Positions 35,411 to 44,302 of a DNA stretch of 64,000 nucleotides are shown here, one piece after another. A program made the position numbers and the translations under genes. The notes under the pieces are model-generated. The model searched no databases. It saw nothing but the letters and a program-made list of their open reading frames with translations, and was not told the origin of the DNA. The number at the start of each line of letters is the position of its first letter. Within the stretch, counting starts at the first letter, position 1. Location: assembly GCF_003269295.1 (NCBI RefSeq), contig NZ_QLTT01000012.1:70811-134810 (forward strand), read 5' to 3'. The stretch comes from Lentzea atacamensis. GTDB lineage: Bacteria; Actinomycetota; Actinomycetes; Mycobacteriales; Pseudonocardiaceae.

Positions 35411-35927
35411 ATGGGCAACGTGCGACTGCACTTCTCGATGTCGCTGGACGGCTTCGTGGCTGACCCGCACAACGGCTTCGGCTGACTGTCCCGCACGACC
35501 GACCAGCACGGGTGCGATCCTCGGCGGCAGGAAGGGGTGGGAGGAGGTTCCGGACCCCAGCGCCCCGTACGGCGGCCAGTTCGTGGGAAAGCTCTTCATC
35601 CTGACCCACCACCCCGAGGACGCGACGCCTGCGGAGGGCGTCACGTTCCTGACCTGCGACGTGGCCGAGGCGGTGCGGATCGGCCTCGAGGCTGCGGACG
35701 GCAAGGACCTCGAGGTGTTCTCGCCGACCATCGGCCGTCAGCTGATCGAACGAGGGCTCGTCGACGAGATCACCCTGCACATCGCGCCCGTGCTGCTCGG
35801 CGACGGCCTCCGGCTCTACGACAACCCCGGCGGTGCGCCGATCCACCTGCACCGGCTCGACACCGACGACCCCCACTCGGAGGTGGACGTCCGGTATCGG
35901 CCGGTGCGGGAGACCGTCAGCCCTTGA
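35411..35927 (+). pseudogene. Dihydrofolate-reductase-family (RibD C-terminal-like) gene, broken
   Basis: The ATG at 35411 gives the family start MGNVRLHFSMSLDGFVADPH but hits TGA at 35483. The rest of the domain continues in another frame: STGAILGGRKGWEEVPDP, FVGKLFILTHHPEDATPAEG, LEVFSPTIGRQLIERGLVDEI and LLGDGLRLYDNPGG, ending at 35927. Between the two pieces the usual 30-40 residues are missing, so a deletion and a frame change are both present. The end overlaps the convergent malG-like gene by 11 bases. A sequencing error could explain the frame change but not the missing segment. Confidence 0.75.
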
Positions 35928-36813
35928 CCGCGCCCGAGGCGAGGCCGGTCACCAGGAACCGTTGCACCAGGTAGAAAACGATGATCGCGGGAATGGCGAC
36001 CAGGATGGAGGCGGCGGCCAGGTGGCCCCACTCCGTCCTGTTCTGCTGCACGAACACCTGCAGGCCCACGGCCAGCGTCTTCGACTCGTCCGCCGCCGAC
36101 AGGAACGCCGAGGCGAACGCCACCTCACCCCACGCGGTCAGGAACGCGTAGAAGGACGTGACCGCCAGGCCCGGCTTGGCCAGCGGGAGGATCAGCCGCC
36201 AGAACACGCCGAACGGCGACAGGCCGTCCACGCGTCCGGCCTCGTCGATGTCCGCCGGCACCGTGTCGAAGTAGCCCTTCAACATGTAGGTGCAGAACGG
36301 CACCGCGGTCGTGCAGTAGACCAGCACCAGGCCGATCGACGTCCCGTTCAGGCCGAGCGCGAGCAGGATGTTGTACAGCGGCACGATCAGCACCGCGAAC
36401 GGGAACATCTGCACCAGCAGGAACGACATCATCAGCCCGCGCTTGCCGGGGAACCGGAACCGCGACGCCGCGTAGCCCGCGGTCGCCGAGATGAAGACAC
36501 CGATGACGGTCGTCATCAACGCGATCACCACGGAGTTGCCGAACCAGGCGAGGAAGTCCCCCTTCTCGCCGGCGAGCACGCGGGTGTAGTTGTCCAAAGA
36601 GGACTGGTTGAACAGCGTCGGGGTGGGCTCGACCGCGCGGGCGTCCGGCTTCAGTGAAGTGACGAACACCCAGAAGACCGGGAACACCGCGATGATCGAC
36701 GCGACGACCAGAGCGCTGTGCAGCAACACCGAGGCGCCCCTGGACCGGTCCGCCCGGCGCAACCGGCGCTCGGGAGCCTTGACCACCTGGAGGGACGAAG
36801 CATCGAGCGTCAT
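35917..36813 (-). CDS. malG: Sugar ABC transporter permease (MalG-like)
   Basis: 298-residue inner permease with six membrane helices (HSALVVASIIAVFPVFWVFVTSL, WFGNSVVIALMTTVIGVFISATAGY and others) and the EAA coupling motif DEAGRVDGLSPFGVFWRLILPLAKPGL. The ATG overlaps the malF-like stop as ATGA. Last gene of the operon; no ATPase follows. Sugar specificity (maltose or maltodextrin type) is inferred from family resemblance only. Confidence 0.88.
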   Translation of the reverse strand: MTLDASSLQVVKAPERRLRRADRSRGASVLLHSALVVASIIAVFPVFWVFVTSLKPDARAVEPTPTLFNQSSLDNYTRVLAGEKGDFLAWFGNSVVIALMTTVIGVFISATAGYAASRFRFPGKRGLMMSFLLVQMFPFAVLIVPLYNILLALGLNGTSIGLVLVYCTTAVPFCTYMLKGYFDTVPADIDEAGRVDGLSPFGVFWRLILPLAKPGLAVTSFYAFLTAWGEVAFASAFLSAADESKTLAVGLQVFVQQNRTEWGHLAAASILVAIPAIIVFYLVQRFLVTGLASGAVKG

Positions 36814-37730
36814 CACCACACCTCGCCCTGCTTGCGCAGCGCCCGCCGGTACACCGTGGCGAACACCAACAACACTGAAAGGATCAGCACGCCGTAGGTC
36901 GACGCGATGGCGTAGTCACGGGACGCGCTGGAGAAGAACCGCTCGAACGCGTAGGTGACCAGGATCCGGGAGTTCGGGTTCGGGCCCGCGATCAGGTAGA
37001 TCACCGCGAACATGTTGAACGTCCAGATGATGCCGAGCAGGACCACCGTCGACGACACGGAACGCAGACCGGGCAGCGTGACGTGCCGGAACCGCTGCCA
37101 CGGCGTGGCACCGTCCATTTCGGCCGCTTCGTAGAGATCGCCCGGAATCGACTGCAGGCCACCGAGAAGGGCCACCATCATGAACGGCACGCCCAGCCAC
37201 ACGTTCACGATGATCACGGAGACCAGTGCCCAGTTCGACTGGCCGAGCCACACCGGGTCCGGCAGGCCGACCGCGCGCAGGACCTGGTTGATGATCCCGT
37301 ACTGCGCGTTGAACATGTACTTCCAGGCGAACGCGCTGATGAACGCGGGCACGGCCCACGGCAGGATCAGCAGCACGCGGTAGATCGTGCGGCCGCGCAC
37401 CTGGCGGTTCAGCAGCAACGCCAGGCCGAGGCCGATCGTGTAGTGGAAGAACACGCACGAGAACGTCCAGATCAGCGTGCGGACGAGCGTGTCCCAGAAC
37501 GCGCCGTACGACTCGCCGCCGGACAGGACGCTCAGGTAGTTCTTGAAGCCCACCACGTCGTAGGACGCGGGCCGGTCGAGGACCGGGTTGGCGATGTTGC
37601 CCTCGTTGATGTTCGTGAAGGTGAAGAACACGCCCTGGGCGAGCGGGTAGAGCACCAACACCGCGATGACCACCACGACGGGCAGCACCATCGCATACGC
37701 GTACCAGTACCGGTCCAGGAACCGACGCAC
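36813..37730 (-). CDS. malF: Sugar ABC transporter permease (MalF-like)
   Basis: 305 residues with six membrane helices. N-terminal YAYAMVLPVVVVIAVLVLYPLAQGVFFTF, RTIYRVLLILPWAVPAFISAFAWK, and the EAA motif YEAAEMDGATPWQRFRHVTLPGLR. It is separated from malE by a 13-bp perfect hairpin that probably lowers permease expression relative to the binding protein. Coupled to malG. Confidence 0.88.
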   Translation of the reverse strand: MRRFLDRYWYAYAMVLPVVVVIAVLVLYPLAQGVFFTFTNINEGNIANPVLDRPASYDVVGFKNYLSVLSGGESYGAFWDTLVRTLIWTFSCVFFHYTIGLGLALLLNRQVRGRTIYRVLLILPWAVPAFISAFAWKYMFNAQYGIINQVLRAVGLPDPVWLGQSNWALVSVIIVNVWLGVPFMMVALLGGLQSIPGDLYEAAEMDGATPWQRFRHVTLPGLRSVSSTVVLLGIIWTFNMFAVIYLIAGPNPNSRILVTYAFERFFSSASRDYAIASTYGVLILSVLLVFATVYRRALRKQGEVW

Positions 37731-37749
37731 CGAGACTCTCCCCTCAGGC

Positions 37750-37780
37750 GAACGGCCGGGGCGGAAGGCCCCGGCCGTTC
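37750..37780 (-). terminator. Intra-operon hairpin between malE and malF
   Basis: GAACGGCCGGGGC pairs perfectly with GCCCCGGCCGTTC around a five-base loop. No T tract follows. This is the usual position of a partial terminator or mRNA-stabilising stem that lets the binding protein outnumber the permeases. Confidence 0.8.
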
Positions 37781-37788
37781 AACACCAG

Positions 37789-39045
37789 TCAGCCGATCGA
37801 GTACTCGGGAACGACCTTGTCCTTGTACGCCTTGGCGACGTCGTCAAGGGCAGCCTTGGCGTCCTTCTTGCCGGCGAGGAAGTCCGCGTAGCTGATCTTC
37901 AGCGGGTCGAAGAGCTCGCCGCCCTCCGGGATCCACGGACGCTCGTGCGCGACCTTGGTGACCGGCTCGAACGCGGCGACGACGGCGTTGGCCTTGACGT
38001 CGGCGTTCTGGTAGGCCGACTTGCGGCTCGGCAGCAGGCCCAGCTCCTTGGCGATGGCGGCCTGCGACTCGACCGACGCCATGCACTGGATGAACTTGAT
38101 CGACGACTGCTTGGCCTTGGTGGCCTTGCGGATCACGTAGTCGTGGCCACCGACCGGCGCGCTGCCCTTGCCCGCGGACGGACCGGGAACCGGCGCGATG
38201 CCCAGGTTCGACTTGTCGGTGAACGCGGCGCCCTTGAGGTAGTCGGCGACGGCCCACGGGCCGTTGATGACCATGGCGGCCTCACCGGACGAGAACGCGG
38301 CCTGCATGTTCGAGTACGAGTTCGTCGCGTCGAGCGCCGTGGTCGCGGCCTTGCTGTCGAGCAGGCCCTTCGCGGTCTCCAGCGCCTTCACGTTCTGCGC
38401 GGAGTTCACGACGATCTTCTTGGCGGACGCGTCGACCAGGTCGCCGCCCTCGCCGTAGATGAACGGCAGCGCGTAGTACGCGTCGTTGTTGAGGAAGAAG
38501 GCCTTCTCACCACCCAGCTTGGCGGCCGCGGCCTTGAGCTCGTCCCAGGTCTTGGGCGGCTCGACACCGGCGTCGGCGAGCTTCTTCTTGTTGTAGAGCA
38601 ACGCGAGCGAGTCGGTCACCTGCGGCACGGCGTAGGTCTTGCCCTCGTACTTCGTGGAGCCCAGCGGGGCCTCCAGGAAGTCGGAGGTGTCCTTCGCGAG
38701 GTCGGTGTCCGACAGGTCCTCGACCAGGCCCAGCTTCGCGAGCTGCGGCACCCACGCGACCTCCGCGCGGAAGACGTCCGGGCCCTGACCACCCTGAGCA
38801 GCGGTCTTGTAGTTGTTGAGCGCGCCGTCGAACGCCTGCGTCTCAACCTTGACCTTGTAGCCGCCCTTGGTGGCGCAGTCCTCCGCGATCTTCTTGAACA
38901 CGGGGCTCTCGTTGGGGCCGCTGGTGTCCCAGAAGGTCACTTCGCCCGTGTCGGATCCGCTGCTGCTCGATCCACCACCGCCACAGGCGGTGAGCACGAG
39001 GGCGACACCCGTCGCCATGGCGGTCACGAGGGTTGTCCGTCGCAT
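37789..39045 (-). CDS. malE: Sugar ABC transporter substrate-binding lipoprotein (MalE-like)
   Basis: 418 residues. Signal peptide and lipobox (ATGVALVLTACGGGG), then a type-I periplasmic fold: GEVTFWDTSGPNESPVFKKIA, PDVFRAEVAWVPQLAKLGLV, YAVPQVTDSLALLYNKKKLADAG, EAAMVINGPWAVADYL and the C-terminal VPEYSIG. Family members bind maltose or maltodextrins; specificity is not decided here. First gene of the operon, divergent from a LacI regulator, with TTGCAA-type operators between them. Confidence 0.9.
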   Translation of the reverse strand: MRRTTLVTAMATGVALVLTACGGGGSSSSGSDTGEVTFWDTSGPNESPVFKKIAEDCATKGGYKVKVETQAFDGALNNYKTAAQGGQGPDVFRAEVAWVPQLAKLGLVEDLSDTDLAKDTSDFLEAPLGSTKYEGKTYAVPQVTDSLALLYNKKKLADAGVEPPKTWDELKAAAAKLGGEKAFFLNNDAYYALPFIYGEGGDLVDASAKKIVVNSAQNVKALETAKGLLDSKAATTALDATNSYSNMQAAFSSGEAAMVINGPWAVADYLKGAAFTDKSNLGIAPVPGPSAGKGSAPVGGHDYVIRKATKAKQSSIKFIQCMASVESQAAIAKELGLLPSRKSAYQNADVKANAVVAAFEPVTKVAHERPWIPEGGELFDPLKISYADFLAGKKDAKAALDDVAKAYKDKVVPEYSIG

Positions 39046-39096
39046 CGTTGCTGCCGTTCCCTCCAGCTGGGCCTCATCTCCCGGCGAGATGAGGGA

Positions 39097-39211
39097 CTTG
39101 CAAGGTTTTGCGTCAATGTTGCGGGCGATTTCACTACCGGAACCATGGTCAGGTCAAGGCATCGTCCGTAACCAAGCCGTAACGGCACCGTCTTGCAAGA
39201 GCGCGTTGCAA
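39097..39211. promoter_or_regulatory. TTGCAA-type operators between malE and its LacI regulator
   Basis: CTTGCAAG occurs at 39097-39104 and 39192-39199, and TTGCAA again at 39206-39211, giving a TTGCAA-N7-TTGCAA pair. These resemble MalR-type operators of actinobacteria (CTTGCAG-like half sites). An A/T run follows the pair. They flank both divergent promoters. Confidence 0.6.
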
Positions 39212-39265
39212 AATTTTTCTGAACGCGGCAGGCTTGCGCCGACCCAAGCTGAGCAGGGAGGCAAC

Positions 39266-40303
39266 GTGTCCGGACTGTCCGAGATCGCCAGGGCAGCCGG
39301 GGTGTCCATCTCGACGGTGAGCCGCGTGCTGAACCGCCGGGCCGGCGTCAACGAGGAGACTCGGCAGCGGGTGCTGTCGGTCCTCGCGGAGATGCCCTAC
39401 ACCCCGCGCGGCCTCGGTGCGTTGCAACGCACCGGCGTGATCGGCCTGCTCGTGCCAGAGCTCTCGAACCCGGTCTTCCCCGCGTTCGCCGAAGCCCTGG
39501 AGACGCGTGCGGCCCGCCTCGGCTACTCGTCGCTGCTGTGCAACACCCGCAGCGGCGCTCCGATGGGTGAGGAGGAGTACGTCCGCATGCTCCTGGCCCG
39601 CGGGGTCGAGGGCATGGTGTTCGTGTCACCGGAGATCACCAACGTCGAGGTGCCGCTCGGTCAGGCGCCGCGCCCGAGCTACTACGCGAAGCTCGTGGCC
39701 GACGGCGTCCACATGGTCTTCCTGAACGGTGCCACGCCCGCGCTGGACGTGCCCGACGTGACGGTGGACGAGCAGCTCGCGGGTTACATGGCGACCAAGC
39801 ACCTGATCGAGCTCGGCCACGAGCGGATCGGGTTCGTCTCGGGTCCGGCGCGATCTCTCCCCTCACGCCTGAAGCGCGCCGGGTGGGCCGCTGCTCTCGA
39901 GGAGAACCACCTGCCGGCGGGCTCGGAGTACGTCGCGCACGGGCCGTTCAGTGCGGAAGGCGGCGGCGTGGCCGTGGGGCAGCTGCTCGACACGGTGACG
40001 CCGACAGCGGTGATCTGCTCGTCGGACCACATGGCTCTTGGTGTCATGCGCGAAGCACACCAACGGGGGATCTCCATTCCTGAAGATCTCTCGGTCGTCG
40101 GGTTCGACGACATTCCGCTGGCTGCCTACTCGTCGCCCGCTTTGACGACGCTCGCGCAGCCCATCGAGGAGATGGCGGCCGCCGCCATCGACGAGCTCGT
40201 ACTCCGTCTGGATCCGGATCGCCGCAGGCAGGACAGGGACAACTACACCCGCGTCTTCCGCCCGCGGCTCGTCGTGCGGGAGTCGACGGCGCCTCCCAAG
40301 TGA
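39266..40303 (+). CDS. LacI-family regulator of the sugar importer (MalR-like)
   Basis: 345 residues. N-terminal headpiece LSEIARAAGVSISTVSRVLNRRAGVNEETRQRV with hinge helix, then a periplasmic-binding-type sensor domain (GVIGLLVPELSNPVFPAFAEAL, HMVFLNGATPALDVPDVTVDEQLAGYMATKHL, VICSSDHMALGVMREA, VVGFDDIPLAAYSSPALTTLAQP). GTG start with GGGAGG four bases upstream. Divergent from malEFG, so probably its repressor. Confidence 0.9.
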   Translation: MSGLSEIARAAGVSISTVSRVLNRRAGVNEETRQRVLSVLAEMPYTPRGLGALQRTGVIGLLVPELSNPVFPAFAEALETRAARLGYSSLLCNTRSGAPMGEEEYVRMLLARGVEGMVFVSPEITNVEVPLGQAPRPSYYAKLVADGVHMVFLNGATPALDVPDVTVDEQLAGYMATKHLIELGHERIGFVSGPARSLPSRLKRAGWAAALEENHLPAGSEYVAHGPFSAEGGGVAVGQLLDTVTPTAVICSSDHMALGVMREAHQRGISIPEDLSVVGFDDIPLAAYSSPALTTLAQPIEEMAAAAIDELVLRLDPDRRRQDRDNYTRVFRPRLVVRESTAPPK

Positions 40304-40311
40304 GATGCCGT

Positions 40312-40325
40312 TTGGTCTGGACCAA
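40312..40325. promoter_or_regulatory. Candidate DasR-responsive element (dre)
   Basis: TTGGTCTGGACCAA is a perfect inverted repeat with a two-base centre. It differs at one position from the Streptomyces dre core TGGTCTAGACCA. It lies about 100 bases before the second LacI-family gene. DasR links N-acetylglucosamine metabolism to development in streptomycetes. Confidence 0.55.
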
Positions 40326-40427
40326 CTTCTGAACAAGGCAGATGGGTCAACCAGGGCGGATGCGTCATTTGAGGGACACAGGTCACCCTCGCTTCACGAA
40401 TTGGTTCTGAACCGTTACGGTCACTTC

Positions 40428-41531
40428 ATGGCGCGGTCGATGCATGTGCGACGTCCGGCGACGCTGGCCTCTCTGGCCGCTGAGCTGGGCGTTTCCCGGA
40501 CAACGGTGTCCAACGCGTACAACCGTCCCGACCAGCTCTCCCCCGAGCTGAGGCGGCGGGTGTTGGACACGGCCCGAAGGCTGGGTTACCCCGGCCCGGA
40601 TCCTGTGGCGCGCTCGTTGCGCACGCGCAAGGCGGGTGCGGTGGGCCTGTTGCTCACCGAGAACCTCTCTTATGCGTTCCGCGACCCGGCCGCGATCGGC
40701 TTCCTGGAGGGCCTCGCGCTGGCGTGCGAGGACGCCGGCACCGGTCTGCTGCTCGTCCCGGCCAACCCCGAGCGCGAGGACGTCGCGTCCGTCCACCGCG
40801 CGGGTGTCGACGGCTTCGTCGTCTACTCGGTGCCGGACGACGACCCGCACCTCGCCGCCGTGCTGGAGCGTCCCGTTCCCACCGTCGTCTGCGACCAGCC
40901 CGACCTCGGCACCGTCGACAGGGTCGGCATCGACGACCGCGGCGCGATGTACGAGCTCGCGAAGCACCTGATCTCGCTGGGCCACCGCCGCGTTGGCGTC
41001 GTGTGCATGCGCCTCGCGCGTGACCGCAACGACGGCTTCGTGACCGCGGAACGTCAGCACGCAGCGCACTTCCACGTACAGCGCAACCGCCTGTCCGGCC
41101 TGGCCGAGGCGTTCAGCGAGGCAGGCGTCGACTGGTCGCAGGTGCCCGTCGTCGAGCGCTTCGACCACAACATGGCTTCCGGCGCCTCCGGTGCCGCCCA
41201 GGTGCTCGACAAGGACCCGCAGATCACCGCGTTGATCTGCACCTCGGACGTGCTCGCGCTCGGCGCGATGACCGAGGCCGCGCGACGTGGCCTGCGCGTG
41301 CCGCACGACCTGTCGGTGACCGGCTTCGACGGCATCCGCGAGGCGGAGGCCGCCGCGCTCACGACGGTGCGTCAGCCGGTGCTGGAGAAAGGCCGTGCCG
41401 CGGGCAAGCTGCTGCTCGACTCGAGCGAGCGGACCCGGCCGCGGTCGGTGAACCTCGCGACCGAGCTGATCATCGGCAAGACGTCCGCCGCGCCGCGCGG
41501 TGGAGCCGAAGAACGTTGGTTCGGTCCGTGA
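40428..41531 (+). CDS. Second LacI-family transcriptional regulator
   Basis: 367 residues. Headpiece ATLASLAAELGVSRTTVSNAYNRPDQLSPELRRRVLD, then the sensor domain (AGAVGLLLTENLSYAFRDPAAIGFLEGL, GVDGFVVYSVPDDDP, ALICTSDVLALGAMTEAARRG, LSVTGFDGIREAEAAALTTV). ATG at 40428. Unlike its neighbour, the insert RLARDRNDGFVTAERQHAAHF is long. No obvious target operon adjoins; the tandem operators at msiK are a possible distant target. Confidence 0.88.
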   Translation: MARSMHVRRPATLASLAAELGVSRTTVSNAYNRPDQLSPELRRRVLDTARRLGYPGPDPVARSLRTRKAGAVGLLLTENLSYAFRDPAAIGFLEGLALACEDAGTGLLLVPANPEREDVASVHRAGVDGFVVYSVPDDDPHLAAVLERPVPTVVCDQPDLGTVDRVGIDDRGAMYELAKHLISLGHRRVGVVCMRLARDRNDGFVTAERQHAAHFHVQRNRLSGLAEAFSEAGVDWSQVPVVERFDHNMASGASGAAQVLDKDPQITALICTSDVLALGAMTEAARRGLRVPHDLSVTGFDGIREAEAAALTTVRQPVLEKGRAAGKLLLDSSERTRPRSVNLATELIIGKTSAAPRGGAEERWFGP

Positions 41532-42200
41532 TCACCACTCGAGCCTGAACACCACCGGTGAGCTGGCCTTTCCGGCCAGCTTCGCCACAAGCAGGTAGTC
41601 GCCGGGCCCCAGCCGGGTGTGCGCTCCGCACCCCGGCTTCGAGGTGGAGCCCGCCCACTTCGTGCCGTAGTTGAAGAGCTCCTTGGGCTGCATCACCCGC
41701 ACCTCGGAGCCCGCCGTGGCCAGGCAGTGGTTGCTGGACCACAGCAGCGTCGCGCCGTCCGCGCTCATGACCTGCAGCTCGCGGTGCTGGCGCCCGATGT
41801 CCTTGATGCACGGCACCGGCCCGTTGTTGGCCACGTCCATCGACAGTTCCGGCTGGTCACCGATGGTGTAGAAGGGCTTGTTGGCCTTCGCCACGATCCC
41901 GATCACGTCGTCCGGGCAGGGCTGCGGCGGCCCTGGCGGTGGAGGCGGTGGCGTGGTCTCCGTCGGGGACGGCGGCGCGGTGGTCGACGAGGACGACGGA
42001 ACCGCCGTCTCGGACATGCTCGGCGGTGGGTTGGAGGACGACGCCGCTGCCGCGTTGGTCGGCTGGGCGGAGTCCTCGCCGGATCCGAAGAACCCGACGA
42101 TCCAGATCACGAGCAGCAGTGTGACCAGTGCGGCACCGATCGCGGCGACACGACGGCGCCAGTACACCGAGGAAGGCAGCGGTCCGGTGGGCTCGATCAC
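41532..42200 (-). CDS. Single-pass membrane protein with Pro/Ser-rich linker (Rv3587c-like position)
   Basis: 222 residues. A short cytoplasmic start (VIEPTGPLPSSVYWRRR), one transmembrane helix (VAAIGAALVTLLLVIWIVGFFG), a low-complexity linker of Ser/Thr/Pro with a PPPPPPGPP run, then an exported beta domain with four Cys (QPCPDD, GPVPCIKDI, SNHCLATAG, KPGCGAH) that could form two disulfides. Position next to carbonic anhydrase and mutY matches M. tuberculosis Rv3587c. GTG start is inferred; the stop directly abuts the LacI gene stop. Function unknown. Confidence 0.75.
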   Translation of the reverse strand: MIEPTGPLPSSVYWRRRVAAIGAALVTLLLVIWIVGFFGSGEDSAQPTNAAAASSSNPPPSMSETAVPSSSSTTAPPSPTETTPPPPPPGPPQPCPDDVIGIVAKANKPFYTIGDQPELSMDVANNGPVPCIKDIGRQHRELQVMSADGATLLWSSNHCLATAGSEVRVMQPKELFNYGTKWAGSTSKPGCGAHTRLGPGDYLLVAKLAGKASSPVVFRLEW

Positions 42201-42349
42201 GGCCCGAACGTAGCCGGACGGGGTGGAATCGAGCGGTAGGCGAGCATCGCTCGATCGGCTGAACGTGATATTGGCCGGAAACCCCTTGTGAACGCGCACT
42301 AACTCAAGTTCCATCGAGCGGGGGTCCGCCGGTAGGCCATGGAGGTGTC

Positions 42350-42862
42350 ATGACCGCGATCGACGAACTGCTCAAGCGGAACTACGAGCTCGGGAACGTG
42401 GTTCCTGGAGACCGTTCGTCCGCGAAGCCGTCCCTGCAGGTAGCAATCCTGACCTGCATGGACTCGCGCATCCGGGTGTTCGAGATCTTCGGGTTGAAGC
42501 AGGGTGAGGCGCACGTGCTGCGCAACGCGGGAGGTGTCGTCACCGACGACATGATCCGCTCGCTGGCGCTCAGCCAGCGCAAACTGGGCACGCGCGAGGT
42601 GCTCCTCGTGCACCACACGAACTGCGGCCTGGAGATGGTGACAGAGGACGACTTCAAGGACGAGCTGGAGGCCGAAACCGGCCTGCGCCCGACCTGGGCC
42701 GTCGAGGCGTTCAAGGTGGTCGAGCAGAGCGTGCGCGGTTCGATGGCCCGCCTGCGCCGCAGCCCGTTCATCCCGCACACGGACAAGATCCGCGGGTTCG
42801 TGTACGACGTGCACACCGGTGAGCTGCGCGAGGTCGACGCCGTCGACACCAAAGCCGCCTGA
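42350..42862 (+). CDS. canB: Beta-class carbonic anhydrase
   Basis: 170-residue zinc enzyme interconverting CO2 and bicarbonate. Zinc ligands are visible as CMDSR (Cys, with the Asp-Arg dyad) and HHTNCG (His...Cys). HVLRNAGG is also conserved. ATG start. Upstream of mutY on the same strand with a strong terminator between them. Matches the Rv3588c position of M. tuberculosis. Confidence 0.93.
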   Translation: MTAIDELLKRNYELGNVVPGDRSSAKPSLQVAILTCMDSRIRVFEIFGLKQGEAHVLRNAGGVVTDDMIRSLALSQRKLGTREVLLVHHTNCGLEMVTEDDFKDELEAETGLRPTWAVEAFKVVEQSVRGSMARLRRSPFIPHTDKIRGFVYDVHTGELREVDAVDTKAA

Positions 42863-42873
42863 GTTCTGGTGCT

Positions 42874-42907
42874 GAGGGCCCTTCCGGGAAACCGGCAGGG
42901 CCCTTTG
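42874..42907 (+). terminator. canB terminator
   Basis: AGGGCCCT arms (42875-42882 and 42897-42904) pair perfectly and enclose a GGG/CC inner stem. TTT follows the right arm. It ends a few bases before the mutY start. Confidence 0.85.
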
Positions 42908-42914
42908 CGCGAGA

Positions 42915-43793
42915 ATGGCGGCGATGAATCACGAGTTGCTGCTGGGCTGGTGGGACACCGCCGCACGCGACCTGCCGTGGCGCCGGCCTTCCTGCACCGC
43001 CTGGGGTGTGCTGGTCAGCGAGATCATGCTGCAACAGACGCCGGTGGCCCGCGTCGAACCGATCTGGCACGAGTGGCTGGCGCGCTGGCCGGTGCCGAGC
43101 GCGATGGCCGCGGCGTCGCAGGGCGAGGTGCTGCGCATGTGGGGCAAGCTCGGCTACCCGCGCCGGGCTCTGCGGCTGCACGAGGCTGCTTCCGCCATTG
43201 CCCGCGATCACGGTGATGTCGTGCCCTCGGACGTGGAGACCCTGGAGTCGCTGCCGGGCATCGGCAGCTACACGGCTCGTGCGGTGGCCACGTTCGCGTA
43301 CGGGCAGAAGTGCGCTGTCGTCGACACGAACGTCCGCCGGGTCGTTGCGCGCGCGGTGCACGGTGCCGGTGATGCCGGGCCGCCGTCGACCAAGCGTGAT
43401 CTCCGGGACGTCGAGGCCATCCTGCCGGAGGACCAGGAGGACGCCGCCGTGTTCTCGGCGGCGTTGATGGAGCTCGGGGCGTTGATCTGCACCGCCAAGA
43501 ACCAGAAGTGCGCGGACTGCCCGCTGTACGCCGAGTGCGCGTGGCAGCTGGCCGGCCGCCCCGCCTATGCCGGGCCGGTGAAGAAGGTGCAGCAGTTCGC
43601 CGGCACCGATCGCCAGGTGCGCGGCAAGCTCCTGGACGTGCTGCGCGGTGCGCCCGGTCCGGTGCCCAAGGCGCAGCTCGACATCGTCTGGAACGACATC
43701 ACGCAACGAGAGAAGTGCCTGGTCTCGCTGCTCGACGACGGTTTGGTCGAGCAGACGCGAGACGGCCTGTTCGCGCTACCCGGGGAGCATTGA
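42915..43793 (+). CDS. mutY: A/G-specific adenine glycosylase
   Basis: Removes adenine mispaired with 8-oxoguanine. Seen: LPWRRPSCTAWGVLVSEIMLQQTPVARV (family start), helix-hairpin-helix with catalytic Asp LPGIGSYTARAVATFAYGQKCAVVDTNVRRV, and the iron-sulfur cluster Cys set CTAKNQKCADCPLYAEC. 292 residues, with a short C-terminal recognition part. ATG at 42915; a second ATG at 42924 is possible. TGATG overlap with the next gene. Confidence 0.94.
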   Translation: MAAMNHELLLGWWDTAARDLPWRRPSCTAWGVLVSEIMLQQTPVARVEPIWHEWLARWPVPSAMAAASQGEVLRMWGKLGYPRRALRLHEAASAIARDHGDVVPSDVETLESLPGIGSYTARAVATFAYGQKCAVVDTNVRRVVARAVHGAGDAGPPSTKRDLRDVEAILPEDQEDAAVFSAALMELGALICTAKNQKCADCPLYAECAWQLAGRPAYAGPVKKVQQFAGTDRQVRGKLLDVLRGAPGPVPKAQLDIVWNDITQREKCLVSLLDDGLVEQTRDGLFALPGEH

Positions 43794-44302
43794 TGCACGC
43801 GCTGGTGGCGTTCTTCGACGACGAGGCGGACAAGCAGGTCCGTGACCTGTGGCGGCGGATCGGCGCACGTCACGAGTACCCGCCGCACCTCACCTACGCC
43901 GTCGCGAGCACGATCGGTCCCAAGGTCCGCAAGGAGCTGCGCGAGGACCTCGAACGGCTGTGGATGCCGGATCTCTGGCTGCACACGCTCGGCACGTTCT
44001 CGACGGTCGACAACGTGCTGATGCTCGCCGCTGTCGTCGACGCCGAGCTGCTGGCCGTGCACTCGGCGATCCACGACGTGCTGGCCGGCCACGTGAAGAA
44101 CCCGAGCGCGTACTACCTGCCCGGCAGCTGGGTGCCGCACTGCACGCTAGCCGCGGACATCGACGACGAGGCGATGAAGAAGGCGTTCGCCGAGGTCTTC
44201 CCGGTCGAGCCGATCCGCGCGAAGGTCCGCGAGGTTTCGATCGTCGACACTCAGACCGGCGAGATCGACGTGCTCAAGAAGGCCTCCACGGCACCTCGGT
44301 AG
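43793..44302 (+). CDS. 2H-phosphoesterase-like (2'-5' RNA ligase family) protein
   Basis: 169 residues. Two H-x-T motifs, HLTYA near residue 31 and HCTLA near residue 116, are spaced as in the 2H superfamily, whose members hydrolyse or ligate 2',3'-cyclic or 2'-5' phosphodiester bonds in RNA or nucleotides. Other conserved parts are LHTLGTF and VREVSIVDTQTGEIDVLKK. The ATG overlaps the mutY stop. Substrate unknown; coupling to mutY may be operon convenience. Confidence 0.8.
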   Translation: MHALVAFFDDEADKQVRDLWRRIGARHEYPPHLTYAVASTIGPKVRKELREDLERLWMPDLWLHTLGTFSTVDNVLMLAAVVDAELLAVHSAIHDVLAGHVKNPSAYYLPGSWVPHCTLAADIDDEAMKKAFAEVFPVEPIRAKVREVSIVDTQTGEIDVLKKASTAPR

